Shown: positions 11,614 through 23,786 of the stretch, one piece after another
How the letters are laid out: every line of letters starts with the position of its first letter
How positions within the stretch are numbered: position 1 is the stretch's first letter
DNA from: Euborellia annulipes
Lineage: Eukaryota; Arthropoda; Insecta; Dermaptera; Anisolabididae
Direction: 5' to 3'
DNA length: 64,000 nt
Assembly (NCBI GenBank): GCA_023213315.1
Contig: JAKCPI010016343.1
Coordinates: 1-64,000 of the forward strand
Made by a program: the position numbers and the translations under genes
Notes under the pieces: generated by a model
What the model was told of the DNA's origin: nothing
What the model saw: the letters and a program-made list of their open reading frames with translations, nothing else
The model's database searches: none

Positions 11614-12118
11614 CTGGGGGGCTCGCTGGTGTAGTGGGTTAGGGTGTCGGCCTCTACAAAGAAGATCCATGTTCAAACCCTGGGCGTGCGGGATTTTTCA
11701 TTAAATAAAAATATTTATTTAATGCAAACAAATCCTCAAGCAAGCCCTGGATTGAAATATAGGATCTCACCACAATAGCCCCCAGGCAACTCTACGAGGA
11801 GAGGGAGTTGCTGTGACATTCCGCCCTGTGGAAGGGACGTAAAACCGAAAAAGGGAGGGAGTCCCTCCTCAAACTAGGACATTCTTCCATAGCATAGAAG
11901 AGGTTGGATATAAGGAGCCGGTTGGAACCAGAAATAAGGATTAGTTCACTAGCTAGTGACGAAAGCAGGAGGAGGAGGAGTTAGAGATAGGAAATAATGT
12001 AACTTCACGGGGTGCCGGTAGATGGCTAACGGGGGGGGGTGTGTCTTCGTGCACGAAAGCGCCTCGGGTAAATAAACGAGGATCCCGATAGGAATTTCAA
12101 ATAATAATAATAATTATA
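11614..12118 (+). repeat. SINE-1, complete reference copy
   Basis: Head GCTCGCTGGTGTAGTGGGTT (A box) and GTTCAAACCCTGGGC (B box) resemble a tRNA, followed by a 40-bp AT hairpin (TTCATTAAATAAA...TTTATTTAATG). The long body has blocks GAGGAGAGGGAGTTGCTGTG, AACTAGGACATTCTTCC and ACTTCACGGGGTGCCGGTAG. The tail is (TAA)n after CCGATAGGAATTTCAAA. Roughly twenty further full or partial copies occur in the window, in both orientations. It should be transcribed by RNA polymerase III and mobilised by a partner LINE that is not visible here. Confidence 0.85.
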
Positions 12119-12599
12119 ACAGCCTCATCCTATTTTTTATTTCTCTTTAATTCCAATAATTTTACAAATTTAAAATAAAAATGTGTATTTATAACCAACC
12201 ATAAGACATTCATTAAGAGATTGTTGCGTTTAAAGACGCAGCTGCTGCACCTGTGCAAGGCAAGACCAACCCACCTGTGTTAATTTATCTCAGTTAATTA
12301 ACAAAGAATTCGACTTTTACAAGGGAAAGAAAAAACGGAAATGGAGAAATTAAATAAATCCTTTATGTATGTGTGGGTTTGAAAACTTTGTAGAAATATT
12401 CTAATAAAATGTCATGAACAACAAGAATAAGGCGGCTTACATTTATAGGTCTATATCAAAAACAAATTTCGGCAAAATTTCGCATACAAGTTTCACTTTC
12501 CTTGTCTATAGCAGGCCATTGAATCCACAGTTTTTCTTTTCTTTATTAAACAAATCATTCATTTGCAAATTATTTTACGTGATTTATTTATAATCTTTG

Positions 12600-12627
12600 T
12601 TTTTTTTTTTGTTTGTTACAGGTGAGT
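12600..12627 (+). promoter_or_regulatory. possible recursive splice site (ratchet point)
   Basis: A long pyrimidine tract ends in TTTGTTTGTTACAG and is immediately followed by GTGAGT (junction 12621/12622). A 3' splice site fused directly to a strong 5' splice site is the signature of zero-length exons used in stepwise removal of long introns in flies. No plus-strand host gene is identified, so chance is possible. Confidence 0.35.
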
Positions 12628-13204
12628 CTACATTTTCTGCCATCCTCAAATCAATTACGTAAGTTTTTCGCGAGTTCTTTTTTTTTAGCATCTTTATTTC
12701 ATTTAATCTTAAATAAATAAATACCAGCTGCACTGCCCACCTTTCACGGTAATTTCGACCACCCCCCGTCTGGTTCAGGCCCGCCTAAGGCCGACCCTCG
12801 CTCTCTTTTTAATCATGTGCTTACATTTTCTATCATTTAAATAAGCATAGTGTATGAGTCATCAAGAAAAATATAAACACTACCAGTTACCTTAAAAAAA
12901 TTACATTGTTAAAATAATCTTGTTTTATTTGAAGAATCTCATAATTATTATTATTACCGGTATTTTTTTTATTTTTTTTTTTTTTTTGTTTGAGGGAAAA
13001 GCCTTAAATTACGGCATAAAAACCCTCAATGCAAATGGAAGAATTCCCCGGTTGTTTAGCCCTGGTGCATCGTGTACGCAGGCACGCACCAACCCCAATA
13101 CCGGTATCTGGAGCAAATTCCATCAACCCGGTTCCCAATGCTTGGGGATCCGAAGCCCTTCACCTCTCTGCTCCCCAGGAGTCAGTCCTTCTCGGAACTG
13201 GTCT

Positions 13205-13475
13205 CTCTCTCTCTCTCCCTCTCATCATGTTAAAGAGATTATTTATTTAGGGAACCTTCTTTACATCCCTTTAACATGACGGGATGTCACAGCAACTCCG
13301 TCTCCTCGTAGAGTTGCCTGGGGGCTATTGTGGGGAGAATGAATATACCACTCCAGTGCATGCTTGAGGATTTGTAAATATTTTTCTTTAATGAAAAGTC
13401 CCTCAAGCTCAGGATTTGAACGCGGATCTATTTTGTAGAAGCCGAAATCCTAACCCTCTACACCAGTGAGCCTCC
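13205..13475 (-). repeat. SINE-1, 5' half
   Basis: Minus-strand copy running from GGAACCTTCTTTACATCCCT through GGGATGTCACAGCAACTC to the tRNA-like head near 13410-13475. It is followed at 13530-13665 by the block GAGCGTGACAGACGGATACT, which also ends the element at 55678-56645. Confidence 0.7.
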
Positions 13476-14449
13476 CTTTAAGGCAAAATTGAACTCAATA
13501 TCTTCTAATGGATAAAATTCTGTATTTTCAGGAATTTTTTTGTGCCTCCCCATTTGAGGATTTGCTAAACAGAGTATTTTTTCTGGATTCGCCATAATGT
13601 GCATAAAATTTGGTCAAACTGAGCGTGACAGACGGATACTCCACAATAATATATTATATTAATGGATAATAAAGAACTTTTGTTTGTAGGATTAAAATTT
13701 TAATATTACTATTTATCCTTCTCAAGGGGGAAGGGGTTAATGCTATTTCTAGACCTAAATTTAATCAAAATCAATTAGGTATTAAAAATAAATTCAAAAA
13801 TGCATTGTGATTTAAAAAAAAAATATAAAATTAAATTCCAAAAAAATGCAATGTTACAATTTTAAAAATGTTCAATGGATATTCATAAACAAGTATATGA
13901 AGTCTGTTATACTATCAGTTCACTTGAGTCGGAGCAAGTACACAGTGTTGATAACGGCTGCAGAATAAGCAGTTGAAACGTTGTACAGTATTTATATATT
14001 TTTAATCTGTTATACTATTCTCTAAAAACCGACGTTAAAATTTAAAATAAACAAATGGAAAAAAAAAGCGTTAAAAGAATGCTATTCTTTAAACAAAGTT
14101 TTAAACAGCGACGTTAACATGTAGTTTTTAATTCAAAACTATCAAAATAATAACCTTACTTTTTAGGTTAAGGACGCCATGTTTATTTTAAACAAGTCGT
14201 TAAAATATTAAAGGCACCCCCTAGACATGACATTAATTTTTAACACTATTTACTGAAAAGGATTAGAATAGAATGCAAACCAACAGTTGTATTGGAATCC
14301 ATATGAGATGCCTAATAGAATTTGTCCCGTGTATCGATTAAATTCATTGAACGGTGGGTGGTTGGATGATGGTATTGTTTTAAGTGACTGAGAGAGATAG
14401 AGGGGGAGAGGGGGGTTGATACTACTACTACGTTTAAAAAACACCCTAT

Positions 14450-14600
14450 GGATGGCTGCCCGGGCGCGCAGAGGCGCATCATCATCCCCGGGCATACAGC
14501 ATCCCCGCCTACGTCCAGACCCCTCGTCCCCGGGCCATTAACACGGCTACGCTTTTGTTTTCCTATGAAATAGTGCGCTTTAAAGCTATCACGTCATTTC
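14450..14600. other. GC-rich segment
   Basis: Short GC-rich stretch with CCCGGGCGCGC and two further CCCCGGGC palindromes, followed by TATCACGTCATTTCC at 14586. It might be a promoter or an old exon; I see no reading frame that I recognise. Confidence 0.25.
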
Positions 14601-14824
14601 CCTTATACGTAGAGATATTCAACCCTCTATTTAACCACCCAACTCGCTAACCACACCACCATTTATTTATAAATGAAGAACGCAAAAAAATATTGGATCT
14701 TTGCACTGATAAAAGAAGAAACATTTTCATTCAAATTATCTGATTTTTTTTTTTGTTTTCTAATTTTAATAAAATAATCTATGTACCAACTTCCCGTTGA
14801 AATTTTCTAGCTGAAGAAGTTGGG

Positions 14825-15605
14825 CTAGGGTTTCGGGTTTCAGCTTATACACAGAAGATCCGTGTTCAAATCCTGGGATAGGGGGTTTTTACATTAAACA
14901 AAAATAAAACAAATCTTCAAGCAAACACTGGATTGGAATATTGGATCTCACCACAATAGCCCCAGGCAACTCTACGAGGAGAGGGAGTTGCTGTGACATT
15001 CCGTCTTGTAGAAGGTAAAGAAGGTTTCCTCTCGGTGATGCATTCTTCGAAAGGAGTCAGTGCTAAGGGAGTTTCTCCTCACATTAGGACATCCTCCCTA
15101 GCATAAAAGAGGGATAAAACGAACCAGGTGAAATCAGAAATAGCCCTTGGGGCTTGGCGTAGAGGATAGCGTGCTAACCTCGTATACCAAACGTCGCGGG
15201 TTCGGACCCCAGGCAGTCCGATGATTTTATTTAAGCCAATTGGATACCAAATGGCTTAAATAAGAATGCCTGGACCCCATATATGTATATTTATCAATAA
15301 CGGATATCGTAAAAAGTCTTATATGGCCTGAGTTGCCGAAAAGGCTCTGTGAATGTGTGTGTGAATGGGAGGTGAATGGGAGGTGAAGTGTGAGTGTTAA
15401 AATAAAAAAAAAAAATCAGAAATAAGAATCAGTTCAGTAGCTAGAAATTAACGCAGGTAAAGGAGTTAGAGATGGTAAATAAATGTAACTTCACGGGGTG
15501 CCGGTAGAAGGCTACAGCCAGAGGCCGGTTGGGTTTGAGGTGTGCACCTCAGGTTAAACGGGGATCCCGATAGGAAGTTCAAATAATAATAATTATTATT
15601 ATTAT
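14825..15605 (+). repeat. SINE-1, split by SINE-2
   Basis: The first part (14825-15142) ends in AAATCAGAAATA and the second (15413-15605) resumes with the same 12 bases and runs to an AATAATAATAATTATTATTA tail. The break is the SINE-2 insertion site. Confidence 0.8.
15143..15412 (+). repeat. SINE-2, complete, with target duplication
   Basis: 270 bp from GCCCTTGGGGCTTGGCGTAG to an A-rich tail. A box TTGGCGTAGAGGATAGCG, B box GCGGGTTCGGACCCC. The middle has TTGGATACCAAATGGC, able to fold back on itself. The target duplication AAATCAGAAATA (15131-15142 and 15413-15424), 12 bp, together with the A-tail indicates target-primed reverse transcription by a LINE. Confidence 0.9.
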
Positions 15606-15789
15606 ATAGGACATTATGGAGAGTCCATGAAAAACTGGGAAAAAATCCTGAATTTTCCATAGTCAAGCATTGGGTTCTATCTTGCCGTTTGAAAAATTAA
15701 GCTAATTAATTTTAATAATCCTGAACAAAATTAACGCACCACCTTAATTTAAATTAAATAACCTTTTCCAAAAGGGATTCTTACCACAA

Positions 15790-16289
15790 ATATGTTACAC
15801 AGGACAAATCGCTCCTCCCGCCTTCACCATACTCAAGGATGTCCATCTGGTGAATTCAGACTCACTCAGGTTTCATCAGAAAATAAAACACGTTTCAATC
15901 ATCAAATGACCAATTGACGTGTTTCTGAGCAAAATGTAATCGAGCTACTCGATGAGTTCTGGTGAGTTCCGGCCATCGAACTGGCCTGCAACTCCTAGCT
16001 GGTACAGTCTTCTTACTGTTCGTGAAGAAATTCCGAAATTTGATTTTGTAGATCTTTGCTAGTTTGAGTGCTGTCTCTAATTGATGAGAGCATAATAATC
16101 CGGTCATCTCTAGAAGAAGTTACTCTCAGATGTCCCTGACTGGGCCTTCTGGAGTATGAATTCGTCGCTTCAAATCGTTTTTGAAGGCGTCCAATTGTTG
16201 AGTGATGTAAACCCATACCCCTAGCTGAGAATGTCCTTCTTCGAGTAAAGTTAAAGCCCTAACCGCTTCAGGTTCATTTAAATTAAGCA
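15790..16289 (-). pseudogene. Tc1/mariner-family transposase, broken
   Basis: Read on the minus strand from the ATG at 16289: an N-terminal EPEAVRALTLLEEGHSQLG segment, then (after a frame change) HSTIGRLQKRFEAT, a paired-like helix-turn-helix, then RRPSQGHLRVTSSRDDRII. Further on come ARLHFAQKHVNWSFDD and, in another frame, RVLFSDET, the region of the first or second catalytic Asp of Tc1-type DDE transposases. There are at least two frame changes and three in-frame stops, and the C-terminal third is missing. This is a dead copy. Inverted termini were not found. Confidence 0.85.
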
Positions 16290-17095
16290 TTTTTTACAAA
16301 AAAAGTTTACAAACATTCGTAACAAAGTAACAAAATCTCATTTTTTGAAAGAATCTCAATCCTGTAAATTATTATTATTTCAATTCACATAGTCACATAA
16401 CCAGCAAATATTTATTCTTTATAATCCCAACAAGAGTGTAAAAAAAGAGGATTAAAATTTAAAAAATTAACTCTCTTTAAAAACTTTTCTATTTATTTAT
16501 TTCCGTTACGAGAAGGGAGTTGAGAAAAATCGAGTATTAATACATTCATTCATTAAAACCTCGTTAATTTCTTATCTCTTAATTAACATTCGCCCTTCTT
16601 TAATTTGTCCTAGATGGGATTATGATATGTAAACATTCTCCATTGGGAAGAGAGAGAACACAAACACAATGCTCTCTCTCCTACGAGAGGGATTCCCTCT
16701 CTCCTCACTTTTAACTCTTTATTACTATGATTGTTATGTAAATATTATTATTATAATAATAAAAACATTTTATATGTTTAGAAAATATAAACTTTTAAAC
16801 AAATATTTAGTATGCAAAACGCAGGAGGGAGAGAGAAAAAAAACTAAACAAAGAATACTATAATATCGAAAATATTCGAATAAAATAAACTTTTTTTCCT
16901 CTGCGTTGTGATCTAGAAAAGGAACTAACAAATAAACCTACTCATAAATTTGTTAAATATATCTACACTGTAAACCGTTGGAGTAATATCCTACTGAAAA
17001 AGATTTGAATAAAAACTCGATTGAAACGTTCGCAAAGAGAATTAAACCGAATAGCTGTTCTTTTTCTCCTATTATTCACATAAAATTACTACCTT
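16290..17095. other. no gene seen
   Basis: AT-rich filler with short CT/GA runs (16600-16830). Open frames are short and low in complexity. Confidence 0.5.
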
Positions 17096-17097
17096 TT

Positions 17098-17620
17098 AAC
17101 AATGGAATATTGGATCACACCACAATAGCCCCCAGGGAACTCTACGAGGAGAGGGAGTTGCTGTGACATCCCGTCTTGTGGAAGGGACGTAAAGAAGGTT
17201 CCCTCTCAGTGATGCATGCATCGTAAGAAGAAGGTGCTGAGGGAGTCCCTCTCAGTGATACATTCTTCTAAAGGAGTAGGTGGTGAGAGAGTCCATTCTC
17301 AAACTAGGACATCCTTCCTAGCATAGAAGAGGTTGGATAAAAGGAGCCGGGTGGAACAAGAAGGAATAGTTCACTAGCTAGAAACGAACGCAGGAGAAGT
17401 TTTTTTTTTAAGGTCTTTTTTCGGCATCTAAGACCATTTAGACCCCATCCCTATTTATTTCAAATGATTTGTAATCAAATCAAATAAATTTTTCTCGCTT
17501 GCGACGGGAAGCGAACCCGGAACTCCGGTGCGAGAAGCTAATGTCTTCTCACTGAGCCACGGCTCCCGGGCTGCAGGAGAAGTTAGAAATAGGAAATAAT
17601 GTAACTTCACGGGGTGCCTG
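17098..17620 (+). repeat. SINE-1, split by SINE-3
   Basis: Body blocks of SINE-1 with a local internal duplication (the CTCAGTGATGCAT segment occurs twice, near 17205 and 17253). The copy stops at GCAGGAGAAGT and resumes at 17573 with the same bases after the SINE-3 insertion. Confidence 0.75.
17401..17572 (-). repeat. SINE-3, with target duplication
   Basis: Minus orientation: T-rich tail at the left, body block AGGTCTTTTTTCGGCATCTA, tRNA-like head at 17500-17570 (minus strand GGTTCGCTTCCCG as B box and GGCTCAGTGAGAAGAC as A box). Flanked by GCAGGAGAAGT at 17390-17400 and 17573-17583. Confidence 0.8.
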
Positions 17621-17760
17621 AGGATGGTCCTAAATATGACCGAAGCAGGGGACAATGACTTAGCCTTGAGGATGGTCCTATATATGACCGAAACGTCGAC
17701 CCTAGCTCATTAAATATAAATTGAAATACTACTAGCTGCTTGCTTGCTCATTGGAAAAAT
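17605..17760 (+). repeat. tandem hammerhead-like cores
   Basis: CCTGAGGATGGTCCTAAATA followed by TGACCGAAGC at 17617-17647, and again TTGAGGATGGTCCTATATA followed by TGACCGAAACGTCGACC at 17666-17703. GGTC pairs with GACC in both. This is the core seen in the fold-back elements, here as two direct copies without inverted arms. Confidence 0.5.
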
Positions 17761-17779
17761 CCCGAATCCTTTATAACTA

Positions 17780-18680
17780 ACTACCTTTTAATGATGTTAA
17801 TGATTCACGGGTACTTTCCATCGTGACACCAAAATCTTTGCCAAGGCAATCAGAAACACATTTTCAAAAAAAAAAAAAAACATCTCACACATCTTTAATT
17901 AAATAATTACTCGTAATTTCGAATGCTCGTTATTACATCCCCCCTCCCCCCCCCACACTGCCTCCACTCCCAGGAGAGATACCCACAAATGGTCCGATCG
18001 GATTGATAATGAAAAAAAAAAAAAAGAGAGAGCTGGTGGTTATGGCAGCTTGAAAAATGTCGTTAATTCTTATTTTGAGTTACGAGGTCCATACTAAAAT
18101 AATAATTCAAGAGTCTGCAATATATAAACACCATCCGAACGACAAGCTAACAAAAAAAAAAAAAGAGTCTTTCCATCGTGAGTGGAGTACTAAATACTAA
18201 TCCCCAAAAGGTAGCCTATAATTAATCATCCCTCCCCTCCTCTCCCCTTTTTTTTTTGTTTGAAATATAGCATTGTAAAAATGGAGAGAGATATTTATTA
18301 TTAATATTCATAAATTTAGTAGAAACAATAAAAATTAATAAATTGCACTCTCATAGCGGATAAAAGAGTCTATATAATATTCAAATTGAGTGAGAGAGTG
18401 GTGGGAGTGGGGGGGGGGGAGAATAAAACAAAAAATGAATGATCTCTCAACGAAGGGGATATAAATATAAAATATTTTTTTAAGTTTTAATATTATAATA
18501 AAAATAAAAAGTCTTTTCAAAAGTATAAAAAAAAAAAAAAATATTTTATTTTATTTTATTTTTTTTTTGTTATAAATTCCTCAAAAGATCCTGGAGAAGC
18601 AGAATTTTTTTTCAATTGAATTTTGATGTATGTATGTATTTATATATTGAAAAACTCTAAATATAATTTTACTTTATGTT
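17780..18680. other. no gene seen
   Basis: Homopolymer runs, a C-rich tract (17935-17975), GA-rich and AT-rich filler. No convincing reading frame or known repeat. Confidence 0.5.
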
Positions 18681-18682
18681 CT

Positions 18683-19190
18683 CAAAAGGAGGTTCGCTGT
18701 TGTAGCGGGCTAGGGTGTTGAGCTTGGCTACAAAAAGTTCCCTGTTCAAATCCTGGGCGTGCTGGATTTTTCATTAAATAAAAAAATTTATTTAATGTAA
18801 GCAAATCCTCAAGCAGACACTGGATTAGAATATTGGATCTCACCACAATTGAATTTTAAACCTATCTGAAAGGATTGGGTTCAATGTCCCTAGCTATGAA
18901 TAATAATAATAAATAATAAAAATTGTTATATAATAAAATTTTCCTTTGACTAACCTTCATAGAAATATACAGTATTTTTAGGGAACTCTACGAGGAGAGG
19001 GAGTTGCTGTGACATCCCGTCCTGTGAAAGGATCGTAAAGAAGGGTCCCTCTCAGTGATGCGTTCTTCGAAAGGAGTCGGTGCTGAGGGAGTTCCTCCTC
19101 AAACTAGGACATCCTCCCTAGGTTTGAGGTGTGTGTCTCCGTGCTCGAAAACACCTAGATAAACGGGGATCCCTATAGGAATTTCTAATA
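18683..19190 (+). repeat. SINE-1, interrupted
   Basis: Head and AT hairpin at 18683-18850, a 130-bp unrelated insert, then the body from GGGAACTCTACGAGGAGAGG at 18980 to about 19190. Confidence 0.75.
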
Positions 19191-19243
19191 ATATTTTCTC
19201 ATTTGTATGACTCTCATTGGATTTATTAAAACAAAAGAATATT

Positions 19244-19571
19244 AAATCAATGAAGTCAGTGGCTGTTTTTCTATAGACAGGAGAAAGAGCAGGTGCAGCC
19301 AGAAAATAAAAGCCTCCGATTTAATACAATTCAATGAGACGCTTCGGGTGAATTTTATTTACCCATCTTCAGTCCTTCAAAATTGTTAAAAGTCCCTGAG
19401 TTCCTGAGTTGGTCAATAGGAATTTACATGTATTGCCCTATTGACCAACTCTGGGACTTTTAACAATTTTGAAGGACTGAAGATGGGTAGATGAAATTCA
19501 CCCGAAACGTCTCATTGAATTGTATTAAATCGGAGGCTTTTATTTTTTTTTGCTGCACCTGCTCCTTCTGT
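19244..19571. mobile_element. fold-back element FB3 with hammerhead-like core
   Basis: Arms of about 130 bp: the left starts GACAGGAGAAAGAGCAGGTG and the right mirrors it at 19551-19571. The right arm reads CTGAAGA (19477-19483), T, GGGT...ACCC, GAAAC (19504-19508), GTC. A one-sided tail on the left reads, on the minus strand, AACAGCCACTGACTTCATTG. Flanks CAAAAGAATATT (19232-19243) and CAAAAAAATATT (19572-19583) match at 11 of 12 positions. Confidence 0.8.
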
Positions 19572-19610
19572 CAAAAAAATATTATTTTCTCAAATACAAT
19601 TTTTTTTTTT

Positions 19611-20165
19611 TTTTTACTTTTTCTTACCTATATATATGTAATATATATATAGAGAGAAAGTATTGGTTTCATGTCAAAAATTCGATGACGAGATTTTGAT
19701 GGATATATACGTTTTGAGGTGCCCTGAATCCAAAAAAGTGATTTTCGCGGCATGGACTGTCTGTCTGTGTGTCTGGGTTCAATTTAAAGCATGAAGGAAT
19801 TGAGCTAGGAGGTCGAAATTTTATACTGATGCACTTTTTCAGTTTTTTTTTTTGATTTTCTCAAAATTGTCTCCAATGATTTTGATTAAAATTCAAAAAT
19901 CAATTATTTTTTAGATGCTCTTTAAAATGTATATTCTCATTTTGCCATTGAAAACTTCTGAAGACCACTTTACTCTTGTACTTCATAGGGAAGATAGGAG
20001 AAATGGTTGCCATGGTAACAAAATATCAATATTTTAACATATTTATAAATTTTACATCTTGAATTCTAATATATCGGCGAAAACTAAATGTATCTCGACA
20101 CAAAAAATCTGGCGGGACAAGCACAGTACATTGCTGTGCGCCAGTCACACCAGATTTTTTTAACA
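19611..20165 (+). repeat. repeat A, near-complete
   Basis: Starts TTACTTTTTCTTACC with an AT-rich inverted repeat (ATATATGTAATATATATATAG), then AAGTATTGGTTTCATGTC, a GTCTGTCTGTGTG microsatellite, the 3' middle blocks, and a shortened terminal hairpin ending TCACACCAGATTTTTTT. No coding capacity. Confidence 0.8.
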
Positions 20166-20358
20166 TAATTGAAAGAGACAAAATGAACAATGAAAAAATT
20201 TTTCTAACCACCCTGTATATATATTATGTTAAAGAAAGAAAATATTTATTAATGATTTATTGAAGCGTAAATAAGCAAAATAGGGAAAGAATCCAAAAAG
20301 TTTTTTTTTTTTTTATAAAAATGTTTTTAGTAGAAAAGTTGCCAACTTGCTCTTAATG

Positions 20359-20360
<2 letters not shown>

Positions 20361-20393
<33 letters not shown>

Positions 20394-20395
20394 CT
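20361..20395. repeat. (CT)n microsatellite
   Basis: Uninterrupted CT dinucleotide run of about 30 bp. Confidence 0.9.
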
Positions 20396-21054
20396 TTTTA
20401 CATTTCCTCTTGAATCTTGACTTTTTATTTATTTTATTTATTTTTTTTTTTCTTATTTCTTAAAGAAAAAATAATACTATAACAAAGTTTTCTTTTTTTT
20501 TTTAATAGTCAAATTGCGTGTATTCTTCCTGTAAATAAAAAAAAAAGAACCAACGCAACCATCAGCTGCCGCCATTAAGAGTAAAATTTCATTTATTTTG
20601 TGGTCCTTCCCCCCTCCTCGCCTCCCTTTTATTATTTTAGCTAATTAATTATTAATTAACCTCAACTTGTTGGTTTTTTGGAGGTTAAAAAAATAACGGC
20701 ATCGCACACTATGACGTCATTCAATTAGCGATGGATTAATATTATTTGCATTTGATCCTCCAGAGCAATTAACCTTCCTATTTATATATATATTGTCCCT
20801 CTGATCATCTGTCGCGCTCTTTTCAACTTGGCGTAATTTTGAAATGAAATTTTGCTTTCTTATACAAAGTCTAGGAAAAAACTCGAGTCTTCCAATCCCC
20901 AAATGGGGAGGCTAAAAAAAAATTTTTGAAAATGAATATTCCCATTGGAAATCATCTTATTAATGGTAATTAATTCTAATAATTAATTAATTAAATCTCT
21001 CAAATTAAAAATACTAAAAAGTGTTATTTAATTAAAATTTTTTTTTTTGTATGT

Positions 21055-21345
21055 ATGGCTCACTGGTGTAGCGAGGCAGGGAGCCGGCTTCTACAAAGAA
21101 GCTCCGTGTTGACATCCTGAGCGTGCGGGATTCCTTCATTAAATAAAAATATCCCCTTAATGTAAACAAATCTTCAAGCAAGCACTGGATTGGAATATTG
21201 GATCTCACCACATTAGCCCTCAAGCAACTCTACGAGGAGATGGAGTTGCTGTGACATTCCGCCCTGTGGAAGGAACATAAAGAAGTCCCTCTCACATTCT
21301 TCGAAAGGAGTAGGCCACACACAAACCAGAACATCCTCCCCAGCT
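21055..21345 (+). repeat. SINE-1, 5' half
   Basis: Head GGCTCACTGGTGTAGCGAGG and GTGTTGACATCC (degraded B box), AT hairpin, then body to CCAGAACATCCTCCCCAGC, where it is truncated. Confidence 0.75.
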
Positions 21346-21384
21346 GTATAATGTATATTTATTTTATAATTTTATTAAATTAGT

Positions 21385-21800
21385 GTAAGCGCAAAAATAT
21401 TTTTTCGGCATCTGAGGCTATTTAGATCTTATCTTTTTTTTCTCATTCACACTCACATTTACACACACATTCACACAGTCTTTTCGGCAACTTAGGCCAT
21501 TTAAGACTTTGATGATAACCGTTATGAATATATATTATTTGGGGTCCAGGCATTCTTATTTAATATTTGGTATCCAAATGCCTTAAATAAAATCATCGGA
21601 CTGCCTGGGGTCCGAACCCACGACGTTCGGTATACGAGGTTAGCACTCTAACCCCTACACCAAGCCCCGAGGGCAGATCTTATCTTAATATTTCTGAATT
21701 AATTGGTAGCCAATATAATTTAGTTTTTTCTAATAAGAACCGAACCCAAGAGCTTAAGATGCGAGACCTAGATCTTTATACTTGTAACGTTTGACATTTT
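21385..21800 (-). repeat. SINE-3, split by SINE-2
   Basis: Body block TTTTTTCGGCATCTGAGGC at 21400 ends in AGATCTTATCTT; the same bases restart the element at 21675, followed by the minus-strand tRNA-like head with GAACCGAACCCAAGAGC near 21738. Confidence 0.65.
21436..21674 (-). repeat. SINE-2, inserted in SINE-3
   Basis: Minus-strand copy with tail at the left and head at the right (GGGTCCGAACCCACGACG at 21609, then CTACACCAAGCCCCGAGG). Target duplication AGATCTTATCTT at 21424-21435 and 21675-21686, 12 bp. Confidence 0.9.
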
Positions 21801-21844
21801 ATAATTAAAATTTTACCTTGTTTTACGTGACACTTGTTATTAAT

Positions 21845-22305
21845 AAGGATAGCGAATTGCAGCCAGGAAAAATCAAATCAGACAAAAACTAGATCAATCT
21901 TTATCAGATTTATTTGATCGTCGACGTTTCGGACGCCAGTCGCGCCCTGCTTCAGGACAATCAATCGTCAAGCAAATACAGATCGAGGTATTTCTAACGA
22001 AAATTGAAATCGTGAATGAAACAGTAAAATTTCAATAAGTGTCAAACTGAATGTATCTTCGATGGCATTGGTTTAAGCACTTTGCAGTCAGATTTTATTG
22101 TTTCATTCACGATTTCAATTTTCATTAGAAATACCTCCATCTGTATTTGCTTGACGATTGATTGTCATGAGGAAGGGCGCGACTGACGTCCGAAACGTCG
22201 ACGATCAAATAAATCTGATTGATCTAGTTTTTGTCTGATTTGATTTTTCCTGGCTGCTATTCGCTATCCTTATCAAGTTAAACAGCCATATTCTCCATCA
22301 TCTTT
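21845..22305. mobile_element. fold-back element FB4, best-paired hammerhead-like copy
   Basis: 461 bp with an exact 13-bp target duplication ACTTGTTATTAAT (21832-21844, 22306-22318). Arms of roughly 200 bp start AAGGATAGCGAATTGCAGCC and mirror at 22245-22275. Right arm: helix I GATTGTC (22160-22166) pairs fully with GACGATC (22200-22206); helix II GGGCG (22175-22179) pairs with CGTCC (22187-22191), six pairs in the left arm; then GAAAC (22192-22196) and GTC (22197-22199). Each arm has one departure from the CTGANGA box (A at its first base in the right arm; C at its last in the left). A non-palindromic tail of about 35 nt, with AACAGCCATATTCTCCATC, lies at the right end. Confidence 0.9.
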
Positions 22306-22318
22306 ACTTGTTATTAAT

Positions 22319-23240
22319 GTTTGTATATTTTGGGTATCTACGTTACCTGTTATTTTATAAAATTTTTTGAAAAAATACATTTTTATTATTATTGTTTTGT
22401 AAACTTTAAACGGTGCACATTTTCTTGTATACTTCAGAGCTCCTTTAGTGGTGACCCCGACGTGATATGAACACTGAACCTTCTGATACCTCTTTTATAG
22501 CTTTTTTACGCAATTTACATAAATGCATGCTCCTCTTGGAGGGTTTACAGAATATAATTTTTTTTTTTTTTTTGCAATTACATCACTCGGGAGCAAGAAA
22601 AAAACAACTAGACTCAATGTTGATACCCCAAAAACCTTTTAATAAATCAAAAATTCAATAAATTTCACATGATTGTGAAGTTTCACTTCTCTAATGTGTA
22701 TGTAATATGTATACACCAAAATGGAATTTTTTTTTTTTTTACCTAGAAAATTTCTTCTCACATTAATTTTAGTTAATTCTCCTTTCGTAGATATATATTC
22801 TAAACATTTGTAACTTTGTTTAAAACATTACCCGTTATTAATAAGTTATAAGGAATTAATTAAGGAGCTTCATTTTTTTTTTTACTTTAATAAGCGCAAG
22901 GGAAAAGAAAAGGGGGGAAGGTGAGGGAGAAATAGGATCCGCTTGTGTACCTTCTTAGAAAGAGTCAGAGTTTGTCTGCTAATTCATTTTATTGTCTAAT
23001 TATATTACATAAAAGGGCAGGAAGCATGAAAAGATAATTTCCTTAGTGGCAAATATCCGTTGCCTCCATCCAACGGGAGTTAAAGAAACTGATAATATCC
23101 CCACCTCCCTCCTTTTTATTTAAAAAAAAGGAGTGTATTATTTTTTGCCTTTTTTATTTCTCGCCTTGTTAAAATAATTGAATTTTTTTAAATATCAGTA
23201 GAACTTAACAAACAATAATTCGAATATTGTAACTATCACA
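22319..23240. other. no gene seen
   Basis: Poly-T tracts, a GA-rich piece at 22905-22975 and AT-rich filler. No recognised repeat. Confidence 0.5.
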
Positions 23241-23244
23241 ATAG

Positions 23245-23575
23245 GCCTGGCAATTCTACGAGGAGAGGTAGTTGCTGTGACATCTCGTCCTATGGAAGGT
23301 TCCTTTTCAATGATGCATTCTTCAAAAGGAGTCGGTGCTGAAGGAGTTCCTCCTCAAACTAGGACCTACTCTCTAGCATAGAAGAGGTTGGATAAAAGAA
23401 ACCAGAAATAAAGTTTATATCATTATCTAAAAATGACCGTAGAATGAGGAGTTAGAGGTAGGAACTTCACGGAGTGCAGGTAGATGGCTACGGCCAGAGG
23501 CCGGTTTGGTTTGAGGTGTGTGCCTTCGTTCGTGGATCCTGGTAGGGATTTCAAATAATAATAATAACAATAATT
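23245..23575 (+). repeat. SINE-1, 3' part
   Basis: Body from GCAATTCTACGAGGAGAGG to the AATAATAATAATAACAATAA tail. The tRNA-like head is missing. An interstitial fragment of the same body lies near 24419-24470 on the minus strand. Confidence 0.75.
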
Positions 23576-23786
23576 TGTTGTTCGCAAACTTTAGTGGTTT
23601 CAACATTATTTTCCCTGTATCATAAGAGAGAGAAAACCTATTGGATTCTTGTCAAAAACACGACTGAAATCTAAAAAAGTCGGTCCTACATAATCAACTG
23701 TCTGTCTGGGAATAAAACAAACGCACTTTACATATTTAAAATTTGAAGAAAAAAAATCGTTAAAGGTGTTTTTGAGGAAAGGCGTG